Shown here piece by piece: positions 32,644 through 43,321 of a stretch of 64,000 bases of DNA. The first letter of the stretch is position 1. Every line of letters starts with the position of its first letter. Made by a program: the position numbers and the translations under genes. Source of the DNA: Prosopocoilus inquinatus (lineage: Eukaryota > Arthropoda > Insecta > Coleoptera > Lucanidae); assembly GCA_036172665.1 (NCBI GenBank), contig CM069879.1:20623924-20687923 (forward strand), in the 5' to 3' direction. Under the pieces are notes generated by a model. It did not search any database. It worked only from the letters and a program-made list of their open reading frames with translations, and was not told the origin of the DNA.

Positions 32644-32772
32644 GATACGTATTTCGGCAGCTATGCTACCATCTTCAGTAGATGACTTCTTTTCAATCAC
32701 AATACTACAAAGACTATAGACTTCTCTTGTGATCAAGAAGAAGTCGTCTACTGAAGATGGCAGCATTTCATT
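32644..32772 (-). repeat. Inverted repeat with a hammerhead-like motif
   Basis: Minus strand 32691-32644 carries CTACTGAAGATGGTAGC-ATA-GCTGCCGAAATACGTATC (parts in order). That is CTGAAGA, an extra U, a 6-bp stem, GAAA, and U-ACGU-A with cleavage-type triplet AUC. An inverted copy (32736-32772) is truncated in the stem. The unpaired U before stem II and a weak stem I make activity doubtful. Confidence 0.45.
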
Positions 32773-33006
32773 GTACTGCAAACCACAGTCTTCAATACAT
32801 TTCAGTATTTTATACTGTCATATTTCTCTTTTGTTTATGTTTATCAAATTGATATTTCACATTTTGTCGATTGATGCCTTTTTACAGTTATTTTTTGTTT
32901 CTTTTTAGATTTTTTTTTTAATTTTTCGTCTGGAAATTTGTTTCTTATTCGTCTTAGTCGTCCATCTTCTTTTGTTTTTTTTTCCGTATTTTCAAATCTA
33001 CAATCG

Positions 33007-33065
33007 TCAGGAGCATGCACACGATAAGAAAAACTTTGACTTTTTTGTAATGCGCATGCTCCTGA
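33007..33065. repeat. Small hairpin with 12-bp perfect arms
   Basis: TCAGGAGCATGC (33007-33018) and GCATGCTCCTGA (33054-33065). Confidence 0.6.
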
Positions 33066-33488
33066 TGGTTCTGAGATTATCCTTACGAGAACTCGAACAA
33101 ACTATGTTATCTTATTAAATGTTATTATTTTATCAAATAAAGTAATACGTTAATAAAAATTCATGACTACTTTTCATTAATAACAACTTCTTTCTCATTT
33201 TTCTTCAGTATTATGCTTCTTGAGTTTCATTTCAATCCCATTTTTACTTCTGGTTCTTTTCTCTTGGTTAATTGCTTTAGTGCAAAAATTAATTAATTAA
33301 TTTAATTACTAAAAATAGGTTCGGTTGAACTTTTGCAGAAACCCACAATCATGCACATAAGACGTGTTTATAAATTCTTTAGTAAAAAATCATAATTTCA
33401 TCACCGAAAAGCAAAATTTGGAAATATTTCGCCTATTGATTAATTTTATTAGTTATGTTTATAGTTAGGCGAAAAGTCTTAATCGACT

Positions 33489-33576
33489 CCCACCACTTTT
33501 GTTTAGAGGCACGGTGTCACTGCATCGTGCATTGTGTGTTGCATTAAATTTTGTACGCGATGCTGGAGTCCGATGG
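33489..33576 (+). other. Candidate first exon of an unknown plus-strand gene
   Basis: A less AT-rich segment ends with ATG CTG GAG TCC GAT GG (33560-33576) followed by a strong donor gtaagtga. No second exon was found. May be chance. Confidence 0.22.
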
Positions 33577-33802
33577 GTAAGTGAAGTGGGAGATAAATGA
33601 AGGGTGTTTCAAGAATTTCCGCTGAATTGTAGTTATGTTAGTCATTTTTGGGAGAGTATATTAAAATAAAATCTACTTTATTAATAAATTGAAATCTATT
33701 AAATATGCTGGAACTTATTTTCATTTACCTTTATTTACAATCAGTTAAATATAACGATGTACGAATATATTGATGTATTTGTCACAATATATCGATACAT
33801 GA

Positions 33803-34212
33803 GTTGTCTTTTATTTGCACGTCAGATCAGTTCACTTTTACCCTAGATCACTTATTCAAAAATTTGTCTGTTTTATTTGGCTACACGAGCTAACCCAAAG
33901 TGATCCAAAACACTTCCCGCCTTGCTGTTACTACGCCTCGGAAATTCTAGATCAGTTTGGATCAGTTGGTTCACTTGTAGAGGGGATGTTATTTCAACTG
34001 TTTGTCAAATTACATTACTCGTCTAAACAACCTTTTATTTTTGCTTAACTCACTGTAAAGTGATTCAAAATTAATATCTTCATCTGAAGATTAAAATACA
34101 TCAATCACATCTCGCATGTTTTATTTACTATTAAATCGATCACTTAAGATCAATTCACTCTGGGTTAAACTGAACTGACCTGAACTAATCTGGGTTGCAA
34201 ATAAAAGACAAC
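33803..34212. mobile_element. 410-bp MITE-like element
   Basis: GTTGTCTTTTATTTGCACG at the left and, reversed, GTTGTCTTTTATTTGCAACC at the right. Inside, CAGATCAGTTCA and CTAGATCACTTA have inverse counterparts. No target duplication was recognised. Confidence 0.62.
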
Positions 34213-34251
34213 TTTGGTCAACGATATATCGTATGAGTCGGTATATAGATA

Positions 34252-34741
34252 TACAGGGTGGGCCAATAGAGCGTATTCGGTAGATAGCGCCTATATTAAT
34301 GCATATTTTGAAAATCTGTTTTCGCTATTACATACCTATAGTATAGATGCATGATTCAAAATTAGTTACAATTATACAGAGTGTTCCGTGTGGCTGTACC
34401 AGACTCTGTGTAAAATAATAGGAATATGTTCGAGATGGAAATTGTTTTCTGTTGCGTAGAGGTTATGTAATGTAACTGTAAAATTTAAATGCCGAATTTT
34501 AATAAACATCTCATCTGTAAAACATCAAATAATACCATTTCTTTACATTGAAATGTCAATAACTCAAAAACTATTAGGTTTAAGTACATAGTATCCTTAT
34601 AATAAACTTATCTACTCTTAAAGACGAATCGAAATAACCCATAAGAGTTTGTTCTATTAAAAAAAACCATAACTTTGGTCTGGCACAGCCACACGGAACA
34701 CTCTGTGTAATTGTAACTAATTTTGAATCATGCATCTATAC
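34252..34741. mobile_element. Inverted-repeat element with TACAGGGTGGGCC end
   Basis: TACAGGGTGGGCCAATAGAG opens the region. Within it, ATAGATGCATGATTCAAAAT ... GAGTGTTCCGTGTGGCTGT (34341-34402) is inverted at about 34680-34741. A related copy lies at 57819-58190, where the inner segment is in the opposite orientation. Confidence 0.65.
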
Positions 34742-34743
34742 TC

Positions 34744-35300
34744 CAGGTAGGGGAAAGAGGGGGAATGGCGAACACCTAAGATTAAATAATATTTTCTTGG
34801 ACACATGAGAGTTAATTACACAGTTCTCTTATTGTATGTTTATACAAAATAAGGCTACACATCATTGTTAATTTGAAATGTCTTACTTTTAAATGTAACA
34901 ATTTCTAAAAAAATATAAAGAAAAAAGTTCATTGTTCGGCATTGTCCGCCGATGAAGGGTAATGGCGAACACAAATTTAATTAAATAAAAAATGAATTTA
35001 GCGCAAGAAAAGTTAAACACAATAGTCGCATTTGTACCCTTCTGCTGTATCTGCTCCACTACACTCTGCGTGGGCCCATTTGGAACAGCTTACGCACCTG
35101 TACCACAGTTCTCCATCTTTTCCAAATTCCATGCAAACAATGCACTCCATAAGACCGGTTTCTGTGGGTTCAAAATCATCCATTTCGTCACTGTCGCATA
35201 ATAATTGATCATCTATGTCATCATCAGATGAAGTTTCCACAACGTGTCGCTGACTTTTATTTTTTTAATTTTTGGTACTGTTCCCTTTTTCTTCTCCTGG
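34744..35300 (-). mobile_element. 3' end of a pogo/Tigger-like DNA transposon, truncated
   Basis: An end-like sequence CAGGTAGGGGAAAGAGGGGG (34744-34763) precedes an AT-rich part and then the C-terminal coding end of a transposon protein on the minus strand. The other end is missing. Superfamily assignment is from the PHD-type C-terminus common in insect pogo-like elements. Confidence 0.5.
35013..35258 (-). pseudogene. C-terminal PHD-type zinc finger of a pogo-like transposase, fragment
   Basis: The frame reads an acidic linker (ETSSDDDIDDQLLCDSDEM) and then a Cys/His cluster: CIVCMEFGKDGELWYRC, CSKWAHAEC, YKCDYC and stop. The pattern C-x2-C ... C-x2-C ... H-x2-C ... C-x2-C is a PHD-like finger as found at the end of many insect pogo/Tigger and jerky-like transposase proteins. 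Upstream, a lysine-rich part (KPRQEKKKGTVPKI) continues in another frame after a shift in an A-run near 35260. No DDE core is present, so only the tail survives. Confidence 0.6.
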
Positions 35301-37500
35301 CGTGGTTTTAATATTTTATAAAATTAATAATAATACATCGTTGAGAAGCTCTTTTTAAAGACTATCTAACTAACTAAACACCTAATATGAATGCCATATG
35401 AAAAACATAAGTTAGCCCTAATAACTTGAAAACAAATGACAATCGGAGGTTTCTGTTTGCATCAAAAACTTTATCTTAAAAAAGTGTCTGAACAATGTAC
35501 AAGTTTAGAAGAGGTCACATCAGGTGTTACCGAGTTATTGAGGAATTTTGAAATTCTAAAATTTTGGTTTTCTTAAATTATCTTAAAATTTAAAAAAGTT
35601 ATGGTGAATTTGAAATGAGATTTGTTGTGTGCATTGAATTCTGCAAAACATTCTCCATTTAACCGTTGCTCTATGTCTTCTAATAACCGAGATGCCAATG
35701 GTGAGCGTCGAAATGTGTACACAGTGTATAAGTTTTATAATATAGACTTCTCTCTAAAGTCAAAGATAAAGAAGTTAAAGGGGTTAAGAATTATGGCGTA
35801 GTCACCCTGTATAAGCAATTTCTTGTAAAAAAATAAGATGATAAATTACAATTTCCCTTTCCAATTTGCGTTCATTTTTTTTATATTTATTCTGCTGCGC
35901 CCCCCTTTAAAGACTTATGCGCCCCCCACAGATTGGGAAACGCTGAATTAAGATTAAGATTAACAATTCATAAAACAAAATATGAAAAGTGTAAGAATTA
36001 GTAAAGCAACAACTTTTAATAAATAAAAAAAAAATAAAGTGTGGTAATTTAAGAAAACAACTGAAATAACACACATTTTAGTAATAATACATTTTATTTT
36101 GAATACAGCACAACAATTACAAAATAAGAAACATTTCAGGTAAGAGATCAAGTAGTATCAAAATAAATATAAAAACATCAGAAACCAGAAGGTAGAAATG
36201 CCAGTAAGAAAATCACAGATTACTTAATTTTGGTCATTGCATCCAAAAGTTTCTTTACATTTTTATAATCTTAACATTTTTACCTTCTTGCATCTGATCC
36301 TTTTCATACGTGAATACCTAGTAGGGCTAGAGAATAAAGTCAAAACAAAAATACCCGGTGCTAAATTCGTTTCGTTTACTTTTGATATGGCGTTCTTCAT
36401 TTTATGTTTTCAACAACTTATTTTCTAAACTAACGTTAAGTCAGGTGAAGCACCAGTTAAAAAGAACGTGTGTTCTGTATTTGCGATCATTAATTGGGCT
36501 CGCAACGTTCAGTGCACATTAGAGTTAAGCATTAAGGCCCGAAGTTATCAGTTCAATACAACCAATGATCGACTTCATTAAAACAACGTAACTTCTTCTT
36601 AAGTGCATTACAGAGAAAATAAAACTAGAATATTTTATTATATTTAAGCAAATTGTATATCATACAGCTGTAACCGAATCACTTTTAAAACTTGCATTTA
36701 AATTGGGCAAAATGTTCGTATTCTTGATGATGATGGCTAGTAGTCTGTATGAATTAAGCTCGCTCTTTCCACTTTCCCATAAATTTATTTACCAGATAAT
36801 ATCATTGTGGAAGGATTGGGTCTTAAAATAATAAAATATTCTAGCCAAATTGGGCTCCTTTCCTTCTCTTCCTTTCAGTACTTAACAACCTTACGGAAAT
36901 TTAATACTCCTACTTAACTACCACATTAATTTCAACAACAATAAGAAAAATCACTGATTATGTTTGTTTTTTCATAAGAACGTTTCTGCATTGCATTTTA
37001 ACTATGCCTAAGCTAAGTTAACACTAATTAATTCTAACAATATAATCAGGAATCGATTAATTGACTTTGCAAGATAGGCGTACATTTAATATACTTAAAG
37101 TGATATTATATTTTGATTATGTAACGTGCACGTTGTATAAAAGGCACTCTTGAGTGGTGTGAAAACAGTCTTCTGAAGTAGTAGTTAAAGAGAAAACAAG
37201 GAAAATATTTATTAAATTAAAAAAAAAAAACATGTTCAGGCCTTGGATCAAAACACAAGAGTTTTGATTTTTCGTGAGTGATGTCCAAAAATACGAGTTG
37301 CAAAAATTGATGGATTTAGAGAAAAAGAGGGCAGAACTTCTTACCAGCAAGATTTTCTATTTACTTTACTTAACCAAAGTAATATTTATTTCTTAAACAT
37401 TTTAATGAAACGTCGTAAGAATTAAAAAAAAAATGTATACAGGTTGTGTTAGGTATGTTACGGAAGATTTATTCGAAAAACCATAAGGAAAGAACAAAGA
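35301..37500. other. Long AT-rich stretch without a gene
   Basis: No supported gene or element. About 50 bp at 36776-36830 (CATAAATTTATTTACCAGAT...) resemble 22444-22495 and mark an uncharacterised dispersed repeat. Confidence 0.35.
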
Positions 37501-38217
37501 GAATATTACTTTTTGGAGATTTGCCGGAAAACGATTTCAAAACAACTTGAAAACGCTAAGAAAACTTTCGTTTTAAGCGCCATTCTTAAATTCACGACGT
37601 TTGTAGCGCCATCTGTTGATTCGAACTGCAAATTTGTAATTTTCCGGGCACTGGCAATTGATAAATCATATGCGGCTAGTCCAGCTCCCCTAAAAATGTG
37701 TTACTATAAAGCAAGCCATGGAGTGTAGTGGAGCGTGTTAATTAGCGCCCTCTAACACTCATTAATTAGGTGTTACCATGGTTACGACACCGACGCTTAT
37801 TTTGACAACTTAAATTTCAAGACCAATTGACATTACTCATAACCAAAAATTTCAAAATGACAGTAACTTTGACACTAGTTTTGAACTTGAGGGAGCCACT
37901 TGACACACGCTTTTTATTTTTCGTATTTTGCCGTATATGACGTATCAATTCAGCTGGCCGTGTTTCCGGAAAGAAATTTCGAAACAACTGAAATACAAAA
38001 TTACTACGAATAAACAGTTTTATACTTCAATAGTTACAGCGATGGAATTTACAAGCACCAGCTACCCAAATAATTACGCTGTTTAATTACCGAAAGAAAA
38101 CAATTGAAAAACCTCAAACAACTCTAAATAAAATAAAAAAAAATATATATTTGCGGCATTTGTGGGTAAGCAATTTCTGGGTAACTGAAAAACGCTAAGA
38201 AAATTGAAGAAATAATT

Positions 38218-38375
38218 GCCGGTATAGTCACCTCGTCTTTAATTTAGCAACGCCGTGATTAAATTCTCTCTCACTCTCTTACTCATTAAATTCCCATACA
38301 GCTATATCGTTTATATTTATTTTAATCACGGCTTTAATTAGAGACGACTCTAATCATGAGGTGAGAATACGGCCC
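38218..38375. mobile_element. 158-bp MITE, copy 1
   Basis: The left end GCCGGTATAGTCACCTCGTC corresponds to the reversed right end GGCCGTATTCTCACCTCATG. A second copy is at 41767-41924. Confidence 0.65.
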
Positions 38376-38439
38376 AATGTTACAGAAAAAGAAACAATTT
38401 CGAATAAGTAATGTTAAACAGGAATGGGTAAGAAAGTAG

Positions 38440-40395
38440 TTTCAAAGGAATTTCAAACATAAGCGGCGCCATCTGTCAATCTGTAGCCGGAATTAGTTTT
38501 GTTGTCTTTCAATTCCGGAAGATAATTTCGAAACAGCTTAAAAACAAATTTCTTCAAGGAATTACTCCGCTTAGCGCTAGTTTTCAGGAGCTTTTCTAAC
38601 CTAACACTTTATAGGATAATCCAAAAGCAATTAATCACTCTTGATTTACTTAGTACTAAAAGTAAGCAGTGGTGTTGCGCCATCTGTTATCCTGGGCCAA
38701 AACATTACACTCTTTATGTACAGGAAGAAAAACAACTGAAATATCTAACAACGTTCGAGAGCAACGTTCTTAAAACCTGAAATTAAAAAAAAAAAAAGTT
38801 TGTGGCGTCATCTATTGCCGTGAGTCCCTAACTTAATCCTCGTTATTTGTGGGGAAGCAACTTCAAGGCAACTGAAAGTTGAATAAAAATGGGCAGAAAA
38901 AAGTTTTAAAGGAATTTCAAACATAAGCAGCGTCATCTGTCAATCTGTAGCCGCAATTTTAAGCGTACTCTGCTTAGCGCTAGTCTTCGGGACCTTTTCT
39001 AACCTAACATTTTGGCAGAAATAGCATAATCCAAAAGCAATTAATCACTCTTGATTTAATTAGCACTAAAAGTAAGCAGTAGTCAGGAGTGTTTTTAAAT
39101 TGTTATATTGAGCTGAATAAATGTAATTTAATTCCAAAACAACTGGAAAACAAAAGAACTACGAATAAAAAAAAATTTATACTTAAATAGTTAAAGCGAT
39201 GGAATTTACAAGCACTTATGGCGCCATCTGTTATCCTGAGCCAAAACATTACACTCTTTATTAGAGGAACAAAAACAACTGAAATATTTAAGAACGTTCG
39301 AGAGCAATGTTTTTAAAACCTGTAATTACAAAAAAAAAAAACATTTGTGGCGCCATCTGTTGCCATGAGTTGTAACTTTGTCGTCGTTATTTGTGAGGAA
39401 GCAATTTCAAGGCAACTGAAAAACGCTACAAAAATGTTGCAAAAAGAAAAAAAAACAATTTCGAATAAACAAAGTTGAATAGAAATGAGCAGAGAGAAAT
39501 TTTAAAGGAATTTCAAACATAAGCAGCGCCATCTGCCAATCTGTAGCCGCAATTAGTTTTGTTGCCTTTTAGTTCCGTAAGATAATTTCAAAATAACAAA
39601 CTTTTTCAAGGAATTTTAAGCGTACATCGCTTAGCGCTAGTTTTCGAGAGTTTTTCTAACCTAACATTTTGGCAGAAATAGGATAATCCAAGAGCAATTA
39701 ATCACTCTTGATTTACTTAGCACTAAGAGTAAGCAGTAGTGTTGTTAGATTGTTATATCGAGCTGTAAATTTGTAATTTTCCGGAAAGAGTTTCCGAAAC
39801 AACTGAAAGAACAAAAGAACTACGAATAAACAAAATTTTATACTTAAATAGTTAAAGCGATGGAATTTACAAGCACATGTGGCGCCGTCTGTTATCCTGG
39901 GCCAAAACATTGCACTCTCTATGTACAGGAAGAAAAACAACTGAAATATCTAAGAACGTTCGAGAGCAATGTTTTTGAAACCTGTAATTAAAAAAAAAAC
40001 ATTTGTGGCGCCATCTGTTGGCATGAGTTGTAACTTTGTCGTCGTTATTTGTGAGGAAGCAATTTCAAGGCAACTGAAAAACGCTACAAAAATGTTGCAA
40101 AAAGAAAAAAAAAACAATTTCGAATAAACAAAGTTGAATAGAAATGGGCAGAAAAAGGTTTTAACGAAATTTCAAACATAAGCAGCGCCATCTGTCTAAC
40201 TGTAGCCGCAATTAGTTTTGTTGCTTTTTAGTTCCGTAAGATAATTTCAAAATAGCTTAGAAATCAAACTTTTTCAAGGAATTTTAAGCGTACTAGTGCT
40301 AGTTTTCGGGAGTTTTTTGGCAAAAATAGGATAATCCAAGAGCAATTAATCACTCTTGATTTACTTAGCACTGAAAGTAAGCAGCTGGAGAAATG
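38440..40395 (+). repeat. Tandem array of about 550-660-bp units with CTCF-like motifs
   Basis: The anchor GGAATTTCAAACATAAGC recurs near 38447, 38911, 39508 and 40166. A second anchor, TGTTATCCTGGGCCAAAACA, recurs near 38684, 39229 and 39889. Units share GCTTAGCGCTAGTTTTC and AGCAATTAATCACTCTTGAT. Spacing varies through deletions. Each unit carries two to three GCGCCATCTGT motifs. No coding frame. Related words are already present from 37500. Confidence 0.8.
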
Positions 40396-40556
40396 AACTT
40401 TTTAAAGTGTTTTAAATTTTGTTCTTTAAAATTTCAATAAGTTAATTAAATGATGTTTTTTCTTTTTTAGTTTTATTTTCGTAATAATAAATATTGTGAT
40501 AATAAAAGGCGCTGCTTTTGCACTCCGGCGACTTGACTTCTAGTTACGACGCTGAG

Positions 40557-40806
40557 CACAACCTGTATATTTGTATATTGATGACCAGGGAAAAGAATTC
40601 GGGCCACTTGCGAACGGTATGTAAGTTTAGTACTCGGATTGTATTAGCCACGCCTACAACGTGGGAACGTACGCACTGCATGGTGGCACTCCTTCCCTTC
40701 CCACTCAATAACAATTCGATGGAGTATTCAGCGTAAAAAGTGCCCAACACTAGGTAGCCTGAATTCTTTTCCCTGTTGATGACGATATACATGTAGTGTA
40801 GCCACC
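40557..40806. mobile_element. 250-bp MITE-like inverted repeat
   Basis: CAGGGAAAAGAATTCGGGCC (40586-40605) is mirrored by GCCTGAATTCTTTTCCCTG (40757-40775). The arms extend outward for about 45-50 bp in total. Confidence 0.68.
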
Positions 40807-41525
40807 TCGTGGCGAATTTCCCATTTTGAGGGGGAATGGTTAAGAACAAAAAGAAAATGGGAAAAGGGAAAAAAAACTAGAATTGTAGCAAATTGAGGAA
40901 AAAGCCCAAAAATCTTGACAACGATTTATTTTTGTTAGGTCTTATTTTTTTTATTTTTTAAGTAAATACGATTGCGTCGAGATCAACGTTGCCAATTCTA
41001 AACGATATCAACGATTTTCCCCCGCCAACTACGATTAAAAAATTTGCTTTTAATAGCTTTAATCCGCACATTAAAATTGAATTTAGATCTCCTGTTAAAT
41101 TATTATTCTAGTCTAAAGTGTGCATTACATCAACGTTAATGTGTCTTAATACCGGGTGATCAATGGATTTCATAATTAGAGAAGGCCACGACTGCTGTTA
41201 CTTTATGCTCTGTGGTTGGAAACAATGAGAAATAAATAATAAGTTGACAGTTGTCATATTTGAGTTATGCTCGTGCTTTACACAATCTTCATTTTGTTAT
41301 TTTTTTTTTTTGTATTTGGATGCTGGTTTAAATCAGTTTTTAGAATCTTAGGAAGGGGGGTTCTACAAGACAAATCCGTTTATTATCAATCATTAAAAAA
41401 ATAAATGTCACAATTCTGACACTTAAAACTTTTAATTTCAAACTGTCCACGTTTCAAACTGTAAGTCTGTGTTGCCAACTTTTTGGAAAATATTACAGCC
41501 TGCTCATTGGAGTAGGCTGTGATAT
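40807..41525. other. AT-rich spacer without a gene
   Basis: Nothing recognisable. Confidence 0.35.
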
Positions 41526-41601
41526 TCTGACATGAGTACCATGCAATCGGCAGAATTTATAATTATATGAATTCCGTTGACTGCATGGTACTCATGTCAG
41601 A
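41526..41601. repeat. 76-bp hairpin with 20-bp perfect arms
   Basis: TCTGACATGAGTACCATGCA (41526-41545) is perfectly inverted at 41582-41601. Probably a small MITE. Confidence 0.85.
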
Positions 41602-41766
41602 AGTTGATTGCAACCTGTCAGATGTTGATGGCAACCTATCAGATATTTAAGCTGACATTGACAGATAAATAAAATCTATCACATTGACAATAGTTTTTCA
41701 TAAAATGACATTCACTAAAATCGTTGCATGGCGTTTTGATACTTTGCGATAACATATAGAAAATAG

Positions 41767-41924
41767 CGGCTCATATTCTCATCTTAAAATCGTATCTGTC
41801 ACTTTCGTGAGTAACAGAGTGACGAGAAGTATACATCTCTTGCCCTTTAAATTGCATATAGCCATACCGTTTCTTGTTTATTTTAATTACAACTTTAGAG
41901 GCAGGTTTAATCATGAGATGAGAA
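41767..41924. mobile_element. 158-bp MITE, copy 2
   Basis: Ends GGCTCATATTCTCATCTT and, reversed, GGCCCGTATTCTCATCTCAT. Shares the right half TAATCATGAG(A/G)TGAGAATACGG with the copy at 38218-38375. Confidence 0.7.
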
Positions 41925-43321
41925 TACGGGCCAATGATACTAATTGGGGTCCGGTGTAAGTGAAAATTGTCGTAAGATTAAATTTCATTGTTTATTTTTC
42001 TAAGGAATTTGACCTAATTTTTCATTTTCTTTTAAAAAACCAGTCTCGTCGTAGTGTCAACACAAGAAATTAGCACCAAACAATTTTTGCTTGGGGAAAA
42101 CTGCTCTTTTTGTAGGGATTTAATCACTTCTGAAAGAGGAGAATGATGCCACCGCATCGAGACGCTCCTTATAGAGGTGGCAACACTCTATACATGTCCG
42201 TCTGTTTAGTTTGAAAACAGCTACATTAGTAATAAGTAAATATATTTCCCAACAGACAAGACAAGTCTATAATGGACAAGAAGTTTAGTTCAAGGGCGTA
42301 GAAGGCGCACACCGAACTAGAAGTTACCAAATAGTAGAATAAACTAAATGAAATGAAATAGTGCTTCCCTCTTTTATTAATATAACTCCAACAAAAACGT
42401 TGTTTGATTTGTATACTATTACATAGATAACTCATGTTTTTAGACACACAGATAAATCAAGGCATGAGATTTTATTTCTGGGCGATTTTTTCACATAAAT
42501 TTTCGTGATTATGTGAAACTATAACAGATAAGTTAAATTTTAAGTTGGATTTATAGATTGCTGTAGCCAGAAGCAGCAATAATAATCAGTTGTCACATGT
42601 CTCTGTCATAAATAGGAGTCTAGTGACCGCTTACAACCAAAGCGTTTCTTCCAAGAATTGCGCTGTTCTTGGTTTAAAAAGAATTTCCGGCGACTTATTT
42701 ATCAATTTCCGTCAAGATTCTTACAAAATATTGTATATTTATACACAAACAAGATAAATTGCAGGCTCCAAAAATGCATGCTACTCTTACACGTTGGTGT
42801 AAGTACGGTTGCCTATACATTTTTTGAATGCAATGCTGCGTTCATAAAGGTCACTGTCGACAAATATTAGTCCCTGTCGTATAAATAAGTTTATATACAG
42901 GCTGTAACAAAAATACAAGCCGCTACTTCACGGACGTATTTTACAGATCAAAAGAAAGAATCATATAAACAAGTATATAGGATGTTCACGGGGGAAAAAA
43001 TACAATGTCCTTGGTACTATGTTACTATAAGACGCAGTCGACAGGATTCGAATGTATAAGCTTATTTAAAGACTACGTGTATTTTTTTTTTTAAAGAAAT
43101 TCTGTATAATATTACCAGAGAGTCTACATTTTATGCAATTTATGCACGTGTGACGCTTGATCAAGTGGGGAGCGCGTATGTGAGTTCATAAAATGTAAAC
43201 TGTGACCTACTGAAATCTATAAATCCAGTTTTTTTTTTAGATTGTAATAATTATTATGAAATTACTTATAAGTTGCTTAGAATCAAATGCCCCGTCGAAA
43301 TTCAGTTATTACTTACTACAA
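41925..43321. other. Spacer and probable 3' region of the WDSUB1-type gene
   Basis: No gene recognised. The 3' UTR of the gene ending at 43322 must begin here, but no canonical AATAAA was seen in the first 100 bases. Confidence 0.35.

Noticed and set aside
37500..40400. CRISPR array suggested by regular repeats
   Set aside because: Units are hundreds of bases long, repeats are not of 25-40 bp with unique spacers, and the genome is clearly eukaryotic.
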